The notes beneath the pieces were generated by a model. It did no database searches, was not told where the DNA came from, and saw only the letters and a program-made list of their open reading frames with translations. DNA of 45,553 nucleotides, from positions 1 to 45,553 of the forward strand of contig CANPJT010000005.1 in NCBI GenBank assembly GCA_947574255.1, in the 5' to 3' direction. The first letter of the stretch is position 1. Each line of letters opens with the position of its first letter. Origin of the DNA: an uncultured Mycoplasmatota bacterium (GTDB lineage Bacteria; Bacillota_I; Bacilli_A; RF39; UBA660). Position numbers and translations under genes: made by a program. Positions 37,248-45,180 of the stretch are shown in pieces.

Positions 37248-37276
37248 TTTCTTTCCTCTCTATAAAATATTAACTT

Positions 37277-37306
37277 AATTTAACATAAATAAAAATTACT
37301 TGTCAA
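37277..37306 (-). promoter_or_regulatory. Promoter of the alarmone synthetase gene
   Basis: On the minus strand a consensus TTGACA (37306-37301) is followed after 18 bases by TAAATT (37282-37277), or after 17 by TTAAAT, with an upstream TG. This is the only perfect -35 noticed in the window. Confidence 0.6.
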
Positions 37307-37386
37307 ATATTTAACTATGAATTACAAATATCATTAAGCTGAATATATAACTAAAAATCATATTAATATTTAAAAAATTTTTCTTC

Positions 37387-37422
37387 AAAAAAGAAGCCAA
37401 TGTAAACATTAACCTCTCTTCT
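37387..37422 (-). terminator. Probable terminator after the DUF1292-like gene
   Basis: On the minus strand AGAAG and CTTCT (37422-37418 and 37396-37392) enclose a second stem AATGT/ACATT and are followed by a T-run. The stem is interrupted, so confidence is moderate. Confidence 0.5.
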
Positions 37423-37477
37423 CATTTTGCATTTATATTGATTATTATCAATAATTATTCAAAAATTTATCTTTTTA

Positions 37478-37711
37478 TCAAAATAATTTTGTTAATTGCT
37501 CTAGTAAATTATCATCAATAACTTTTCTTACATAAATGTCTAAATCATCTATTTCTTCACGAAAAATTACTATATTATTTGATTCAATTCCTTTAGCTTC
37601 ATCCATTTTAATTGCTCTAAAATACTTATCTTTAAAAAAAGTTGCTTCACTTAAAATAATATATTTTTCATTATTAGAAAGAGTAATTATTGTATTAATC
37701 TGCAACTCCAT
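37478..37711 (-). CDS. Small DUF1292-like protein, function unknown
   Basis: A 77-aa soluble protein. The early pattern of ITLSNNEKYIILSEA with alternating strands and a late acidic helix resembles DUF1292 proteins, but the match is tentative. Its ATG overlaps the stop of the long coiled-coil gene by one base, with GAGGTGG upstream, so the two are coupled. Confidence 0.6.
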   Translation of the reverse strand: MELQINTIITLSNNEKYIILSEATFFKDKYFRAIKMDEAKGIESNNIVIFREEIDDLDIYVRKVIDDNLLEQLTKLF

Positions 37712-39594
37712 TAATCCACCTCATCATTACTATCTTTATATTCACCTATAATAAAAGGGTTTTCCTGATTTGGATTTTCAATTGGTTCTATTGAAACTAC
37801 TTTTAATCTTTCATTTTCTACTCCATCATCTATTTTGGAAAACTCATTTATATCATTTTGCAAATCTACTACATCTTTAGAATTGATATTGCTCATACTT
37901 TGTATTTCAATACCATCAATAGAATCTTCCAACTCTACTGATTCTATCACTTCATCTTTATTTTCAGAATTTTTTATTTTAAAAGAATCTTCAATTATTT
38001 GTGAATCATCTATCTTTTCAACAATTGTATCATTTAAATCAATATTTAAGTCTCCAAAACTATCTTTTATCTCTTTATCATCAACTGATCCTAAATAAAT
38101 CTCTATTTCATCAAAAATTTCATTTGGAGTTGCATTATATTTTTGACGATGTTGTATTGCTTTTACCGCATCATCTAACTCTTTTAATTTTTTCTTATCA
38201 TTTTCCATTGCTAAAACATCTTTTGTTTTATTAACTTCAGCCAAAGCGTTATTAAGCATTTCTATTTCATCTTTTAATTTTTTAATACTTTCTTCATAAG
38301 AAGCAATCTCTATTGCTTCAATATCATAAGTTCTTTTAATCAAATCTTTTTGATCTTTTTTATAACTCTCAATAACCATATAAACATTTTCTAAATCTTT
38401 TTGTTTCATTTGGAAAGCAGAATTTAGTATTCCACGTCTTTTTGGAGTTTTATCTTCACCATTAGCAATTATTTCTTCATAATCTTGAATACTTAATTCT
38501 AATTTCTCAGACACTTTTATAGTTTCAAGTAATTTTTCATTAAGAATTACAAAATCATTTGTATCTAAACTACTTATCTCTTCTTGAGCTTTCCTTATTT
38601 TTTCTTCAAAATAAGCAATTTGTTTCTTTAAATATTCAATACGTTCTAAAATTACACTTGAATCAGTTATATTATAATCTTTAGAATCAATTAAAGCAGC
38701 AAATTCATCTCTAATATTACTAGCATTTTCAAACTCTTCTGGCAACATTGAATCTAATTCTTTTTGACTTAAAATATTCATATAAGGCTTTTCTTTAACA
38801 ATAGTCACTAATTCTTTAATTTTTGATAAAGCATTTATAAAGTCATTTACATCTATTAACTTTTTAGCCTCTTCCGCAATCATTGCAGGATCTGTAATTA
38901 TTTCAATTCTTCTTTTATCTAACTCTAATATATGTTTAGTTATTTCATCAATTCGCCCTTCATCTATTTTCTTTAAATCTTCGTCAACATATGAAGTAGG
39001 ATTAACTAAACTAGCTTTAGTTTCAACAAGTTGCTCTTTATCACTTTCTAATTTAGCATAAATTTCTTTTCTAGCTAAATCTAAATAGTTTAATTTTTCT
39101 AAAACAATGCTATATTCTTCCTCTTTCTTATTTAAAAGTAAATTTAAATCTTCAAGACGTTTATTTTCAATCTCTAAAGTATTTTTATATCTTTCTAAAG
39201 AAGTAGCATCAGATATAGTGGCGATACGTTCACTTAAAGCTACTATATATTCATTACTTGATGAAATTTTTTCTTTGATGACATTAATACTATCATGAAG
39301 TTTAGCTTCTTCAATTGACACAGAATCTATTTCTTCTTGTAACTCATCAAGTGTAGCTTCTTGCTTTCTTATCTTTGATTCTAAACTAACTTTAATATTT
39401 TCATCAACTTGTTTTTCACTAGCCTTAAAATACTTTACATTTATAGCATCACTTGTCAAAAGAGAAAGTTCTCTATTTAATTTATCACTTTCTTTTTCAA
39501 TTTCATTTAACTCAGCTTGTAATGTATCTACACTAACTGATGATCCAGCCATATCAACTAAAACATCAATCTTTTTTAAAATATCAGCTTGCAT
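37711..39594 (-). CDS. Long cytosolic coiled-coil protein with an acidic tail, unknown function
   Basis: A 627-aa protein without signal peptide or membrane helix. Residues 1 to about 480 are almost all charged heptad-like coiled coil with breaks near 215-260; from about 480 the chain turns acidic and low in complexity. Such proteins act as scaffolds in division, segregation or envelope organisation, but no family is recognised, so no function is assigned. AAGGAAGTGG precedes the ATG. The DUF1292-like gene follows with overlap. Confidence 0.8.
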   Translation of the reverse strand: MQADILKKIDVLVDMAGSSVSVDTLQAELNEIEKESDKLNRELSLLTSDAINVKYFKASEKQVDENIKVSLESKIRKQEATLDELQEEIDSVSIEEAKLHDSINVIKEKISSSNEYIVALSERIATISDATSLERYKNTLEIENKRLEDLNLLLNKKEEEYSIVLEKLNYLDLARKEIYAKLESDKEQLVETKASLVNPTSYVDEDLKKIDEGRIDEITKHILELDKRRIEIITDPAMIAEEAKKLIDVNDFINALSKIKELVTIVKEKPYMNILSQKELDSMLPEEFENASNIRDEFAALIDSKDYNITDSSVILERIEYLKKQIAYFEEKIRKAQEEISSLDTNDFVILNEKLLETIKVSEKLELSIQDYEEIIANGEDKTPKRRGILNSAFQMKQKDLENVYMVIESYKKDQKDLIKRTYDIEAIEIASYEESIKKLKDEIEMLNNALAEVNKTKDVLAMENDKKKLKELDDAVKAIQHRQKYNATPNEIFDEIEIYLGSVDDKEIKDSFGDLNIDLNDTIVEKIDDSQIIEDSFKIKNSENKDEVIESVELEDSIDGIEIQSMSNINSKDVVDLQNDINEFSKIDDGVENERLKVVSIEPIENPNQENPFIIGEYKDSNDEVD

Positions 39595-39629
39595 ATCTAG
39601 CCACTTCCTTTTATTCTTACACTATTAAC

Positions 39630-39658
39630 ATAATACCATATCAAAAATCAATTTGCAA
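39630..39658 (-). promoter_or_regulatory. Promoter of the coiled-coil gene
   Basis: On the minus strand TTGCAA (39658-39653) and TATTAT (39635-39630) are 17 bases apart, about 35 bases before the ATG. Confidence 0.5.
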
Positions 39659-39682
39659 TAAAGAGAACTTATGATTTTCCTA

Positions 39683-39705
39683 AAAATTAAAAAAGTGAAA
39701 ACTTT
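39683..39705 (-). terminator. Weak intrinsic terminator after the zinc peptidase gene
   Basis: On the minus strand a 5-bp stem AAAGT/ACTTT (39705-39701 and 39696-39692) is followed by TTTTAATTTTT. The stem is short, so activity is uncertain. Confidence 0.4.
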
Positions 39706-39725
39706 AAATATCAAGTAAACACTCT

Positions 39726-40397
39726 TTAATCATCTCTTCTATTGCCATAAATTAAAATCAATCTTAATATTTCTAATGCACTTGATAATACCCCTGCTAA
39801 ATAAGTACTTGCCGCGGCACTTAACATATTCTTAACACTATCTTGTTCACTTTCGTTAACAAGATCTAATTTTTCTATCAATTCTTTAGCTCGTTTACTA
39901 GCATCAATTTCAACAGGTAAAGTAACTATTTGAAATAAAAGACCTAACCCAACTAAAATTATTCCTACCCAAATTAAATTTAAAGATTCAAATATTAAAC
40001 CTAAAAATAATATAAAATAAGAAATAGAAGTTGCAAAATTTACAACTGGAAAAATAACACTTCTTATTCTCATGTAAAAATAAGCCTCTTTATCCTGCAT
40101 TGCATGACCACACTCATGAGCAGCAACCGCAACAGATGCAATAGTTTTTCCATGATATATATCTGTAGATAAACGAACAACTTTTCTTTTTGGATCATAA
40201 TGATCTGTTAAATTCCCTTTAGTTTCAACTACGTATATATTCTTTAAACCATTAGCATCTAATATTTTTCTTGCTACTTCAAAACCTGCCATTCCTTTTT
40301 CATTATTAATACCTCTATATTTACTATAACTAGAAGTTACCACCATTTGAGCTATTGCTGGTATAATAAGCATTAATAAAAATAATAATAAATCCAT
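39726..40397 (-). CDS. Membrane zinc metallopeptidase (YugP-like, Zn_peptidase_2)
   Basis: A 223-aa protein of the neutral zinc metallopeptidase family. The catalytic HECGH motif lies in AVAAHECGHAMQ (about residue 94), after an N-terminal helix and before two or three C-terminal helices; a later acidic DASKRAKE segment may supply the third zinc ligand. Substrates are unknown. I use ATG 40397, with GAGGAG seven bases upstream, rather than an upstream TTG that overlaps that site. A TTCACA hexamer sits 15 bases before the likely -10. Confidence 0.92.
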   Translation of the reverse strand: MDLLLFLLMLIIPAIAQMVVTSSYSKYRGINNEKGMAGFEVARKILDANGLKNIYVVETKGNLTDHYDPKRKVVRLSTDIYHGKTIASVAVAAHECGHAMQDKEAYFYMRIRSVIFPVVNFATSISYFILFLGLIFESLNLIWVGIILVGLGLLFQIVTLPVEIDASKRAKELIEKLDLVNESEQDSVKNMLSAAASTYLAGVLSSALEILRLILIYGNRRDD

Positions 40398-40446
40398 AAA
40401 TTCACTCCTCAATTTATAATACTCTATAATTGTGAAATTTTTGTGT

Positions 40447-40545
40447 TTAAAGTATATTAATTAGTATCATTATTAAAAAAATAATTATTCCTAAAATATA
40501 AGCTACAATTTCTAAATCATCATACCCAACATTTTTTTCATCCAA
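40447..40545 (-). CDS. Candidate small membrane protein behind cysS, possibly frameshifted
   Basis: Thirty-two codons starting TTG directly after, and in frame with, the cysS TGA stop. The C-terminal three quarters is a convincing single helix (YDDLEIVAYILGIIIFLI) ending in TAA. A more natural start is ATG 40562 inside cysS, giving MKKLFDWMKK, but it lies in another frame; one extra A in the A7 tract at 40532-40538 would join the two into a 38-aa protein with a basic amphipathic head. The ribosome binding site is weak in both cases. Confidence 0.35.
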   Translation of the reverse strand: MDEKNVGYDDLEIVAYILGIIIFLIMILINIL

Positions 40546-41940
40546 TCAAACAACTTTTTCATACACTGTCCCATTTCTTGTGTCTTTTAAAATAATTCCT
40601 TCTTCTTCTAATTCATGACGTATTTTATCTGCTAGTTCATAATTTTCTTGCCTCTTTGCTTCATTTCTTTCGGCAATCTTTCTTTCAATGTAATCTTTAT
40701 CAATTTGTTCTTCATTAAAATCATTCTTTATCAAATCTAATGATAATACCATATCCCATTTTTTAATCAAATTATATTTTGTTATATCTTTAGCACTACT
40801 TTTTAATAAATCATATATTAATGTAATCGTATTAGCCGTATTTAAATCATCAGCTATACTTTCTTTAAATTTTGCATCATATTCTCTAAATATTTCTTTT
40901 TCCATCTCGCCCTTATTATTTAATGATTTAATCTTATTTCTTAACTTCTCATAAGCTATTGTTGCATTATCAAGGGCAGTATATGAAAATATCAATACTT
41001 TACGATAAGATGTATTTAAACACATGAATCTATATGCTAGTGGATTATATCCTTTTTCTTTCAACAATGAAATAGTTAAAAATTCTCCTTTAGATTTGCT
41101 CATTTTACCAGTTTCATCATTTAAATGTTCAGCATGAACCCAAAACTTGCACCATTTATGCCCAAGATAGGCTTCACTTTGGGCTATTTCATTTGTATGA
41201 TGTGGAAAAATATTGTCAATACCACCACAATGGATATCTAAATTTTCTCCTAAATATTTCATACTAATCCCCGAACACTCAATATGCCAACCAGGATATC
41301 CAATACCCCAAGGAGAATCCCATTTAAGCTCTTGATCATCAAATTTAGATTTAGTAAACCATAAAGCAAAATCAGCTTGAGTTTTTTTATTCTGATCTTC
41401 TTCTACTCCATCTCTTACTCCAACAACCATTTCGTTAGCTCTATGATTAGTAAGTTTATAATAATCATCTAACTTAGATGTATCAAAATAAACATTTCCA
41501 CCACTTTGATAAGCGTATCCAGATTCAATTAATTTCATAATTATTTTAATATATTCATCAATATTATCGGTTGCACAAGATACAATCTCTGGCCATTTAA
41601 TATTTAGTTCATCGGTATCTTTTTTAAAAGCATCTGTATAAAACTTAGCAACTTCTAAAACAGATTTATTTTCTCTTTTAGCTCCTTTAAGCATCTTATC
41701 TTCACCAGAATCAGAATCACTAGTTAAATGCCCAACATCCGTAATATTCATAACTCTTTTAACTTCATAGCCTAAATATTTTAAAGTTTTTTCTAAAATA
41801 TCTTCAAAAATATAACACCTTAAATTACCAATATGCGCAAAGTGATATACAGTTGGTCCACATGTATACATTTTAACTTTCCCTGGTTCATTTGGAACAA
41901 ACTCTTCAACTTGTCTTGTTAAAGTATTAAATATTTTCAT
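40546..41940 (-). CDS. cysS: Cysteine-tRNA ligase
   Basis: Class I synthetase that charges tRNA-Cys. The 464-aa protein has the zinc ligand Cys in YTCGPTVYHFAHIGN with the HIGH-type HIGN, further ligand residues in WHIECSG and FPHHTNEIAQSEA, and the KMSKSKG loop. The C-terminal anticodon domain is complete. I choose ATG 41940 (MKIFNTLT, the usual N-terminus); two ATGs just upstream sit almost on the AGAGAG site. The start overlaps the GNAT gene by 14 bases. It is the last known gene of the gltX operon. Confidence 0.98.
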   Translation of the reverse strand: MKIFNTLTRQVEEFVPNEPGKVKMYTCGPTVYHFAHIGNLRCYIFEDILEKTLKYLGYEVKRVMNITDVGHLTSDSDSGEDKMLKGAKRENKSVLEVAKFYTDAFKKDTDELNIKWPEIVSCATDNIDEYIKIIMKLIESGYAYQSGGNVYFDTSKLDDYYKLTNHRANEMVVGVRDGVEEDQNKKTQADFALWFTKSKFDDQELKWDSPWGIGYPGWHIECSGISMKYLGENLDIHCGGIDNIFPHHTNEIAQSEAYLGHKWCKFWVHAEHLNDETGKMSKSKGEFLTISLLKEKGYNPLAYRFMCLNTSYRKVLIFSYTALDNATIAYEKLRNKIKSLNNKGEMEKEIFREYDAKFKESIADDLNTANTITLIYDLLKSSAKDITKYNLIKKWDMVLSLDLIKNDFNEEQIDKDYIERKIAERNEAKRQENYELADKIRHELEEEGIILKDTRNGTVYEKVV

Positions 41941-42388
41941 GTTCATCATCTCTCTTTTTAATTAATCTATAGTATATTATTAAATCAGAAGATTTAAAAT
42001 TCAATTTACCTTGTGATTTATTCATTACTTCATTTTCTTTCCCTACAAAATCAGTAATAAAGTTACAATTTCTTTCTTTTTCTTCCAATTCGTTTAATAA
42101 TAGTTTTAAAATCCCTTTCTTACGATAATCTTCCTTTACATAAGCTTGAGATAAATAAATTCCTTGACCACAATTAGCCCAATAAATATAAGAATACAAA
42201 ACAAAACCTATTGCTTCAGTATTCTCTTCTGCAATAATACATTTACATAATTTATCTTTAAATAAATCTTTATCAATATTATTATCTAATGTACTATCAT
42301 TTAATCCTGATAATACATTTATTTCTCTATTTGCCTTTAAAATAAAATCTTTATCTTCCAATTTTACATTTCTAAAATGTATATCCAT
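41927..42388 (-). CDS. GNAT family N-acetyltransferase
   Basis: A 153-aa acetyltransferase. The acetyl-CoA site is YVKEDYRKKGILKLLL (about residues 81-96, RxxGI type) after the strand GIYLSQAYV. The substrate is unknown. It occupies the place where many Firmicutes carry cysE between gltX and cysS, but it is a GNAT, not a left-handed-helix serine acetyltransferase. AGGAGG precedes the ATG. Confidence 0.88.
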   Translation of the reverse strand: MDIHFRNVKLEDKDFILKANREINVLSGLNDSTLDNNIDKDLFKDKLCKCIIAEENTEAIGFVLYSYIYWANCGQGIYLSQAYVKEDYRKKGILKLLLNELEEKERNCNFITDFVGKENEVMNKSQGKLNFKSSDLIIYYRLIKKRDDEHENI

Positions 42389-42397
42389 TTTAACCTC

Positions 42398-43054
42398 CTA
42401 TGGTTTTACAACTTTTTCATTAACCATAAAAATACAATCTTTATTTAAATATTTTGCTATTCTTATAGGAATTGAAATCATTTTCTCCCATTTTTTTAAT
42501 AAAGAAAAATTTAACACTCCATCTACTTTATACTTTACAATTAAATTTTCATCATCTATACAAACTTCAACATTTCTTATTTTTTGAAATTCTTTATTCA
42601 CATCATCTTGAATACTTGAATTAATAGTTCGATGATAGGTTACATCCAATTTATCTGCTAAAACCAAAGCAACATCTATAAGAGAATTTAAATTTTCTCC
42701 TTTTGAGTGATCACTAATAGCATGCTCTAATATTGTCTCCTCTTTTTTAGTAACATCTGTCCCTATTAAAAATTTTCTAAACATTTCACTACTTTTCTTT
42801 GCATGATCAACTTTTTCTGTACTACTTTCACTTAATCCAATATCATGAAGTAAAGCTGCAGCCATTCCCAGTTCTATTGTTCTCTCATCTGCATCTAATT
42901 GTTCTAAAATATTTTTTACAAAATTAGCAACTCTTTTATAATGACTAATACCATGTTCCCAATCCCATTTATCATCTGTAATAAATTTCATTCCAGCGAT
43001 TTTATCAGTTAATTTCAAATAAGATTTATTATTCAGAATAGCTTCATATAACAT
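42398..43054 (-). CDS. HD-domain phosphohydrolase-like protein
   Basis: A 218-aa protein with the metal-binding pattern of the HD superfamily: His in HGISHYKRV (about residue 38), LLHDIG (about 69), EHAISDHS (about 110) and VLADKLD (about 131). It is probably a nucleotide or phosphate-ester hydrolase, substrate unknown. The ATG follows the gltX stop directly, with AGGAAA inside gltX, so translation is coupled. Confidence 0.88.
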   Translation of the reverse strand: MLYEAILNNKSYLKLTDKIAGMKFITDDKWDWEHGISHYKRVANFVKNILEQLDADERTIELGMAAALLHDIGLSESSTEKVDHAKKSSEMFRKFLIGTDVTKKEETILEHAISDHSKGENLNSLIDVALVLADKLDVTYHRTINSSIQDDVNKEFQKIRNVEVCIDDENLIVKYKVDGVLNFSLLKKWEKMISIPIRIAKYLNKDCIFMVNEKVVKP

Positions 43055-44479
43055 TTAGTTTCCTAACCTTTCTATAATTGTTTCTTTTCCAATTAAATAT
43101 ATAGTATCTATCAAATCAGGACCTTTCATAAATCCACTTATTATAATTCGAATTGGCATATACAAAAGCTTTCCATCAACACTTGTTTTTGATTTTACAT
43201 TATTAACAACTATATTTATATTTTCTTTACTCCATTCCTTTACACCAAAAATTTCTTCTTTAAATACATTGATAGTATTTTGAATACTTTCATCACTTTG
43301 TAAAAAATCAATGCAATCTTTATTTAATTCTATCCTTTGCTTAAAAAACATATTAGTTACTATAGTTATTTCTTGACCAAAAGAAATATAATTTTTATAC
43401 AATAATAACAAATTTTTAATCCATTCTTCACTCTTATTAGTTAAATCATAAAATTTTTCTAAAAAAGGACGAACAAACTTTAAATATTCTTCATCAGTCA
43501 TTTCCATAATATAATGAGCATTAAACCATTTTAGCTTATTAATATCATAACTTCCTGGATTTTTATGAATTCTTGAAACATCAAACTCTTTAATTAATTC
43601 TTCTAAAGTAAAAAACTCATGTGTTTCTTTTGGAGACCACCCAATTAATGCTACATAATTTAAAATTGCTTCTGGTAAAAAACCATTATTTAATAAATCT
43701 ATTAAATTATCATCTTTATTTCTTTTGCTTATTTTTGTTCCATCTTTTTTAACCACTAAAGGAAAATGTATAAATTTTGGTCTTTCAAAACGTAATGCAT
43801 CATATAAAAGTAAATATTTAGGTGTACTAGATAAATACTCATTTCCTCGAGTTACATGTGTAATATTCATTAGAGCATCATCTATTACATTGGCAAAATT
43901 ATAAGTTGGATACCCATCGCTTTTAAGCAAAATGTTATCTTCTAAATATTTATTCTCTATTTTTATATCTCCATAAACTAAATCATGATAACTAGTTGTT
44001 CCTTCTCGTGGCATTTTTTGACGAATAACATATTTTTCTCCATCTTTTATTCTCTTTTTAGCTTCTTCTAAAGATATATTTCGACAAGTTCCTGGATAAA
44101 TATAAGATTTTTTTTCTTCCAAAAACTTCATTCGTTTGTTATTTAAATCATTTTCATCGCAAAAGCAATAATAAGCATAACCTTCTTTTACTAAATATTC
44201 TGCATATTTTTTATATAAATTAAGTCTTTCACTTTGAACATAAGGTCCATATTCTCCAGGATTTTTAGGGCTTTCATCACATTTAAAATTAAAAACATCC
44301 AATACCTTATAAATAAACTCTTCCGCTCCCAATTCATAAGAATTTTGATCTGTGTCTTCTATTCTTAAAATAAAAGCACCATTAGCATGTTTAGCAATTA
44401 AATAAGCAAACAAAGCACTTCGTAAATTACCAATATGCATATAACCTGTTGGACTTGGAGCATATCTTGTTCTTATCAC
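43055..44479 (-). CDS. gltX: Glutamate-tRNA ligase
   Basis: Class I synthetase; in most Firmicutes it also charges tRNA-Gln for later amidation, not testable here. The 474-aa protein has RYAPSPTGYMHIGNLRSALF (HIGH motif), LRIEDTDQ and KISKRN (KMSKS motif, about 250), with a full C-terminal anticodon domain. The start is GTG, with AAAGGTG five bases upstream. It leads a four-gene operon with HD, GNAT and cysS, divergent from tRNA-Gly. Confidence 0.97.
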   Translation of the reverse strand: MIRTRYAPSPTGYMHIGNLRSALFAYLIAKHANGAFILRIEDTDQNSYELGAEEFIYKVLDVFNFKCDESPKNPGEYGPYVQSERLNLYKKYAEYLVKEGYAYYCFCDENDLNNKRMKFLEEKKSYIYPGTCRNISLEEAKKRIKDGEKYVIRQKMPREGTTSYHDLVYGDIKIENKYLEDNILLKSDGYPTYNFANVIDDALMNITHVTRGNEYLSSTPKYLLLYDALRFERPKFIHFPLVVKKDGTKISKRNKDDNLIDLLNNGFLPEAILNYVALIGWSPKETHEFFTLEELIKEFDVSRIHKNPGSYDINKLKWFNAHYIMEMTDEEYLKFVRPFLEKFYDLTNKSEEWIKNLLLLYKNYISFGQEITIVTNMFFKQRIELNKDCIDFLQSDESIQNTINVFKEEIFGVKEWSKENINIVVNNVKSKTSVDGKLLYMPIRIIISGFMKGPDLIDTIYLIGKETIIERLGN

Positions 44480-44521
44480 AAAATCACCTTTTCTATTTGT
44501 AAGTTTTAAAATATTAAAAAA

Positions 44522-44530
44522 ATTATATCA
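44522..44530 (-). promoter_or_regulatory. gltX promoter
   Basis: On the minus strand TGATATAAT is an extended -10 (hexamer 44527-44522), about 42 bases before the GTG. It is back to back with the tRNA-Gly promoter. Confidence 0.6.
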
Positions 44531-44548
44531 TAAATCAACAAAAAATAG

Positions 44549-44576
44549 TTGAATTTTATAGATTTTATGTTATAAT
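44549..44576 (+). promoter_or_regulatory. tRNA-Gly promoter
   Basis: TTGAAT (44549-44554), a 16-base spacer and TATAAT (44571-44576) preceded by TGT. The tRNA 5' end is 13 bases downstream. Confidence 0.7.
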
Positions 44577-44588
44577 CTTAATTGTCAT

Positions 44589-44662
44589 GCGGATGTAGTT
44601 TAATGGTAGAGCTTCAGCCTTCCAAGCTGATAACGTGGGTTCGATTCCCATCATCCGCTCCA
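44589..44662 (+). tRNA. tRNA-Gly (anticodon TCC)
   Basis: A complete 74-base cloverleaf with encoded CCA. Acceptor arms GCGGATG (44589-44595) and CATCCGC (44652-44658); anticodon stem TCAGC/GCTGA around loop CTTCCAA, with anticodon TCC at 44621-44623; T arm with GTTCGATTC. It is the only RNA gene on the plus strand and borders the mobile-looking segment, so it may mark an insertion boundary. Confidence 0.97.
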
Positions 44663-44672
44663 TTGACAAATC

Positions 44673-44691
44673 TGTTCGAACTTTTCGAACA
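44673..44691. repeat. 8-bp palindrome just past tRNA-Gly
   Basis: TGTTCGAA and TTCGAACA (44673-44680 and 44684-44691) separated by CTT, a perfect dyad, unusual in this AT-rich setting. It is an operator or attachment-site candidate for the adjacent recombinase; neither is shown. It is not a LexA box, because the half-sites point the wrong way. Confidence 0.5.
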
Positions 44692-44703
44692 TTGATATAT
44701 AGA

Positions 44704-44728
44704 AATCAATCGAAAGATTGGTTTTTTT
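44704..44728 (+). terminator. Intrinsic terminator of tRNA-Gly
   Basis: AATCAATC, a GAAA loop and GATTGGTT (8 bp with one G-U pair), then five further T. It lies 41 bases past the tRNA. Confidence 0.85.
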
Positions 44729-44742
44729 GTTGTTACAAAGAA

Positions 44743-44764
44743 ATCATCCTAAAGGAAGGATGGT
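44743..44764 (+). promoter_or_regulatory. Hairpin that could hide a ribosome binding site
   Basis: ATCATCCT (44743-44750) pairs with AGGATGGT (44757-44764), one G-U pair, around the loop AAAGGA. The loop and 3' arm contain the AAGGAAGG binding site of the next gene, so folding could limit its translation. Confidence 0.45.
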
Positions 44765-44768
44765 GTTT

Positions 44769-45044
44769 ATGATTAAGTTTATCACACAAGAGATACCCTT
44801 TGAAAAATCTTTAAAGCAAAGATTAGAGTTTATCTGTCAGTTCTGTAAAACCAAACCTACATTTATTAATGGCAATATTAGAAGGATTGATAAAACTAAT
44901 CTCTCTTACATTGAACCTCATAGAGTTATCATCAAAGATATTACATTTCTTGTATTTAATTATTCTACTGATATTTACATTAGAAATCTAACAAATAAGA
45001 TACAAATATCAGAGTTAGAAAATTACTTGAACACTATGAGCTAA
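44769..45044 (+). CDS. Orphan 91-aa protein, unknown function
   Basis: A small soluble protein beginning MIKFITQEIPFEKSL, with CQFCK near residue 25 and alternating strand-like segments. I recognise no family. I chose ATG 44769, nine bases after AAGGAAGG; an ATG at 44760 lies almost on that site. No promoter is seen between the tRNA terminator and this gene, so it may be transcribed by readthrough from tRNA-Gly. It probably belongs to the element carrying the recombinase. Confidence 0.6.
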   Translation: MIKFITQEIPFEKSLKQRLEFICQFCKTKPTFINGNIRRIDKTNLSYIEPHRVIIKDITFLVFNYSTDIYIRNLTNKIQISELENYLNTMS

Positions 45045-45066
45045 ACTTTCACAGGATGGACATTTT

Positions 45067-45094
45067 AAGACAAAAGTTGTATAATTAATATAAT
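45067..45094 (+). promoter_or_regulatory. Promoter of the recombinase leader
   Basis: AAGACA (45067-45072) and TATAAT (45089-45094) are 16 bases apart. A second TATAAT lies at 45080-45085. Confidence 0.5.
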
Positions 45095-45131
45095 GGATAG
45101 AGAATTATCCCATAGTCTTACAATGTATTTT

Positions 45132-45180
45132 GAGAAGTGAAAGTATTATATTTCGTAGTACCTTCACTTCTCTTTTTTTT
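45132..45180 (+). terminator. Intrinsic terminator inside the recombinase leader (possible attenuator)
   Basis: GAGAAGTGAA (45132-45141) and TTCACTTCTC (45163-45172) form a perfect 10-bp stem with a 21-base loop, followed by eight T. It lies between the promoter at about 45090 and the recombinase start at 45221, so transcription must pass it to express the gene. Confidence 0.75.

Noticed and set aside
37536-39298. Plus-strand frames over the coiled-coil gene and its neighbour
   Set aside because: Products are repetitive Ser/Leu/Phe strings expected from the complement of coiled-coil codons.
40546-40548. TGA read as Trp (Mycoplasma code), extending cysS
   Set aside because: Other genes in the window end at TGA in tight ATGA overlaps, and Trp residues of conserved proteins are encoded by TGG.
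44673-44691. LexA (SOS) box
   Set aside because: The Gram-positive SOS box is CGAAC-N4-GTTCG; here the half-sites have the opposite order.
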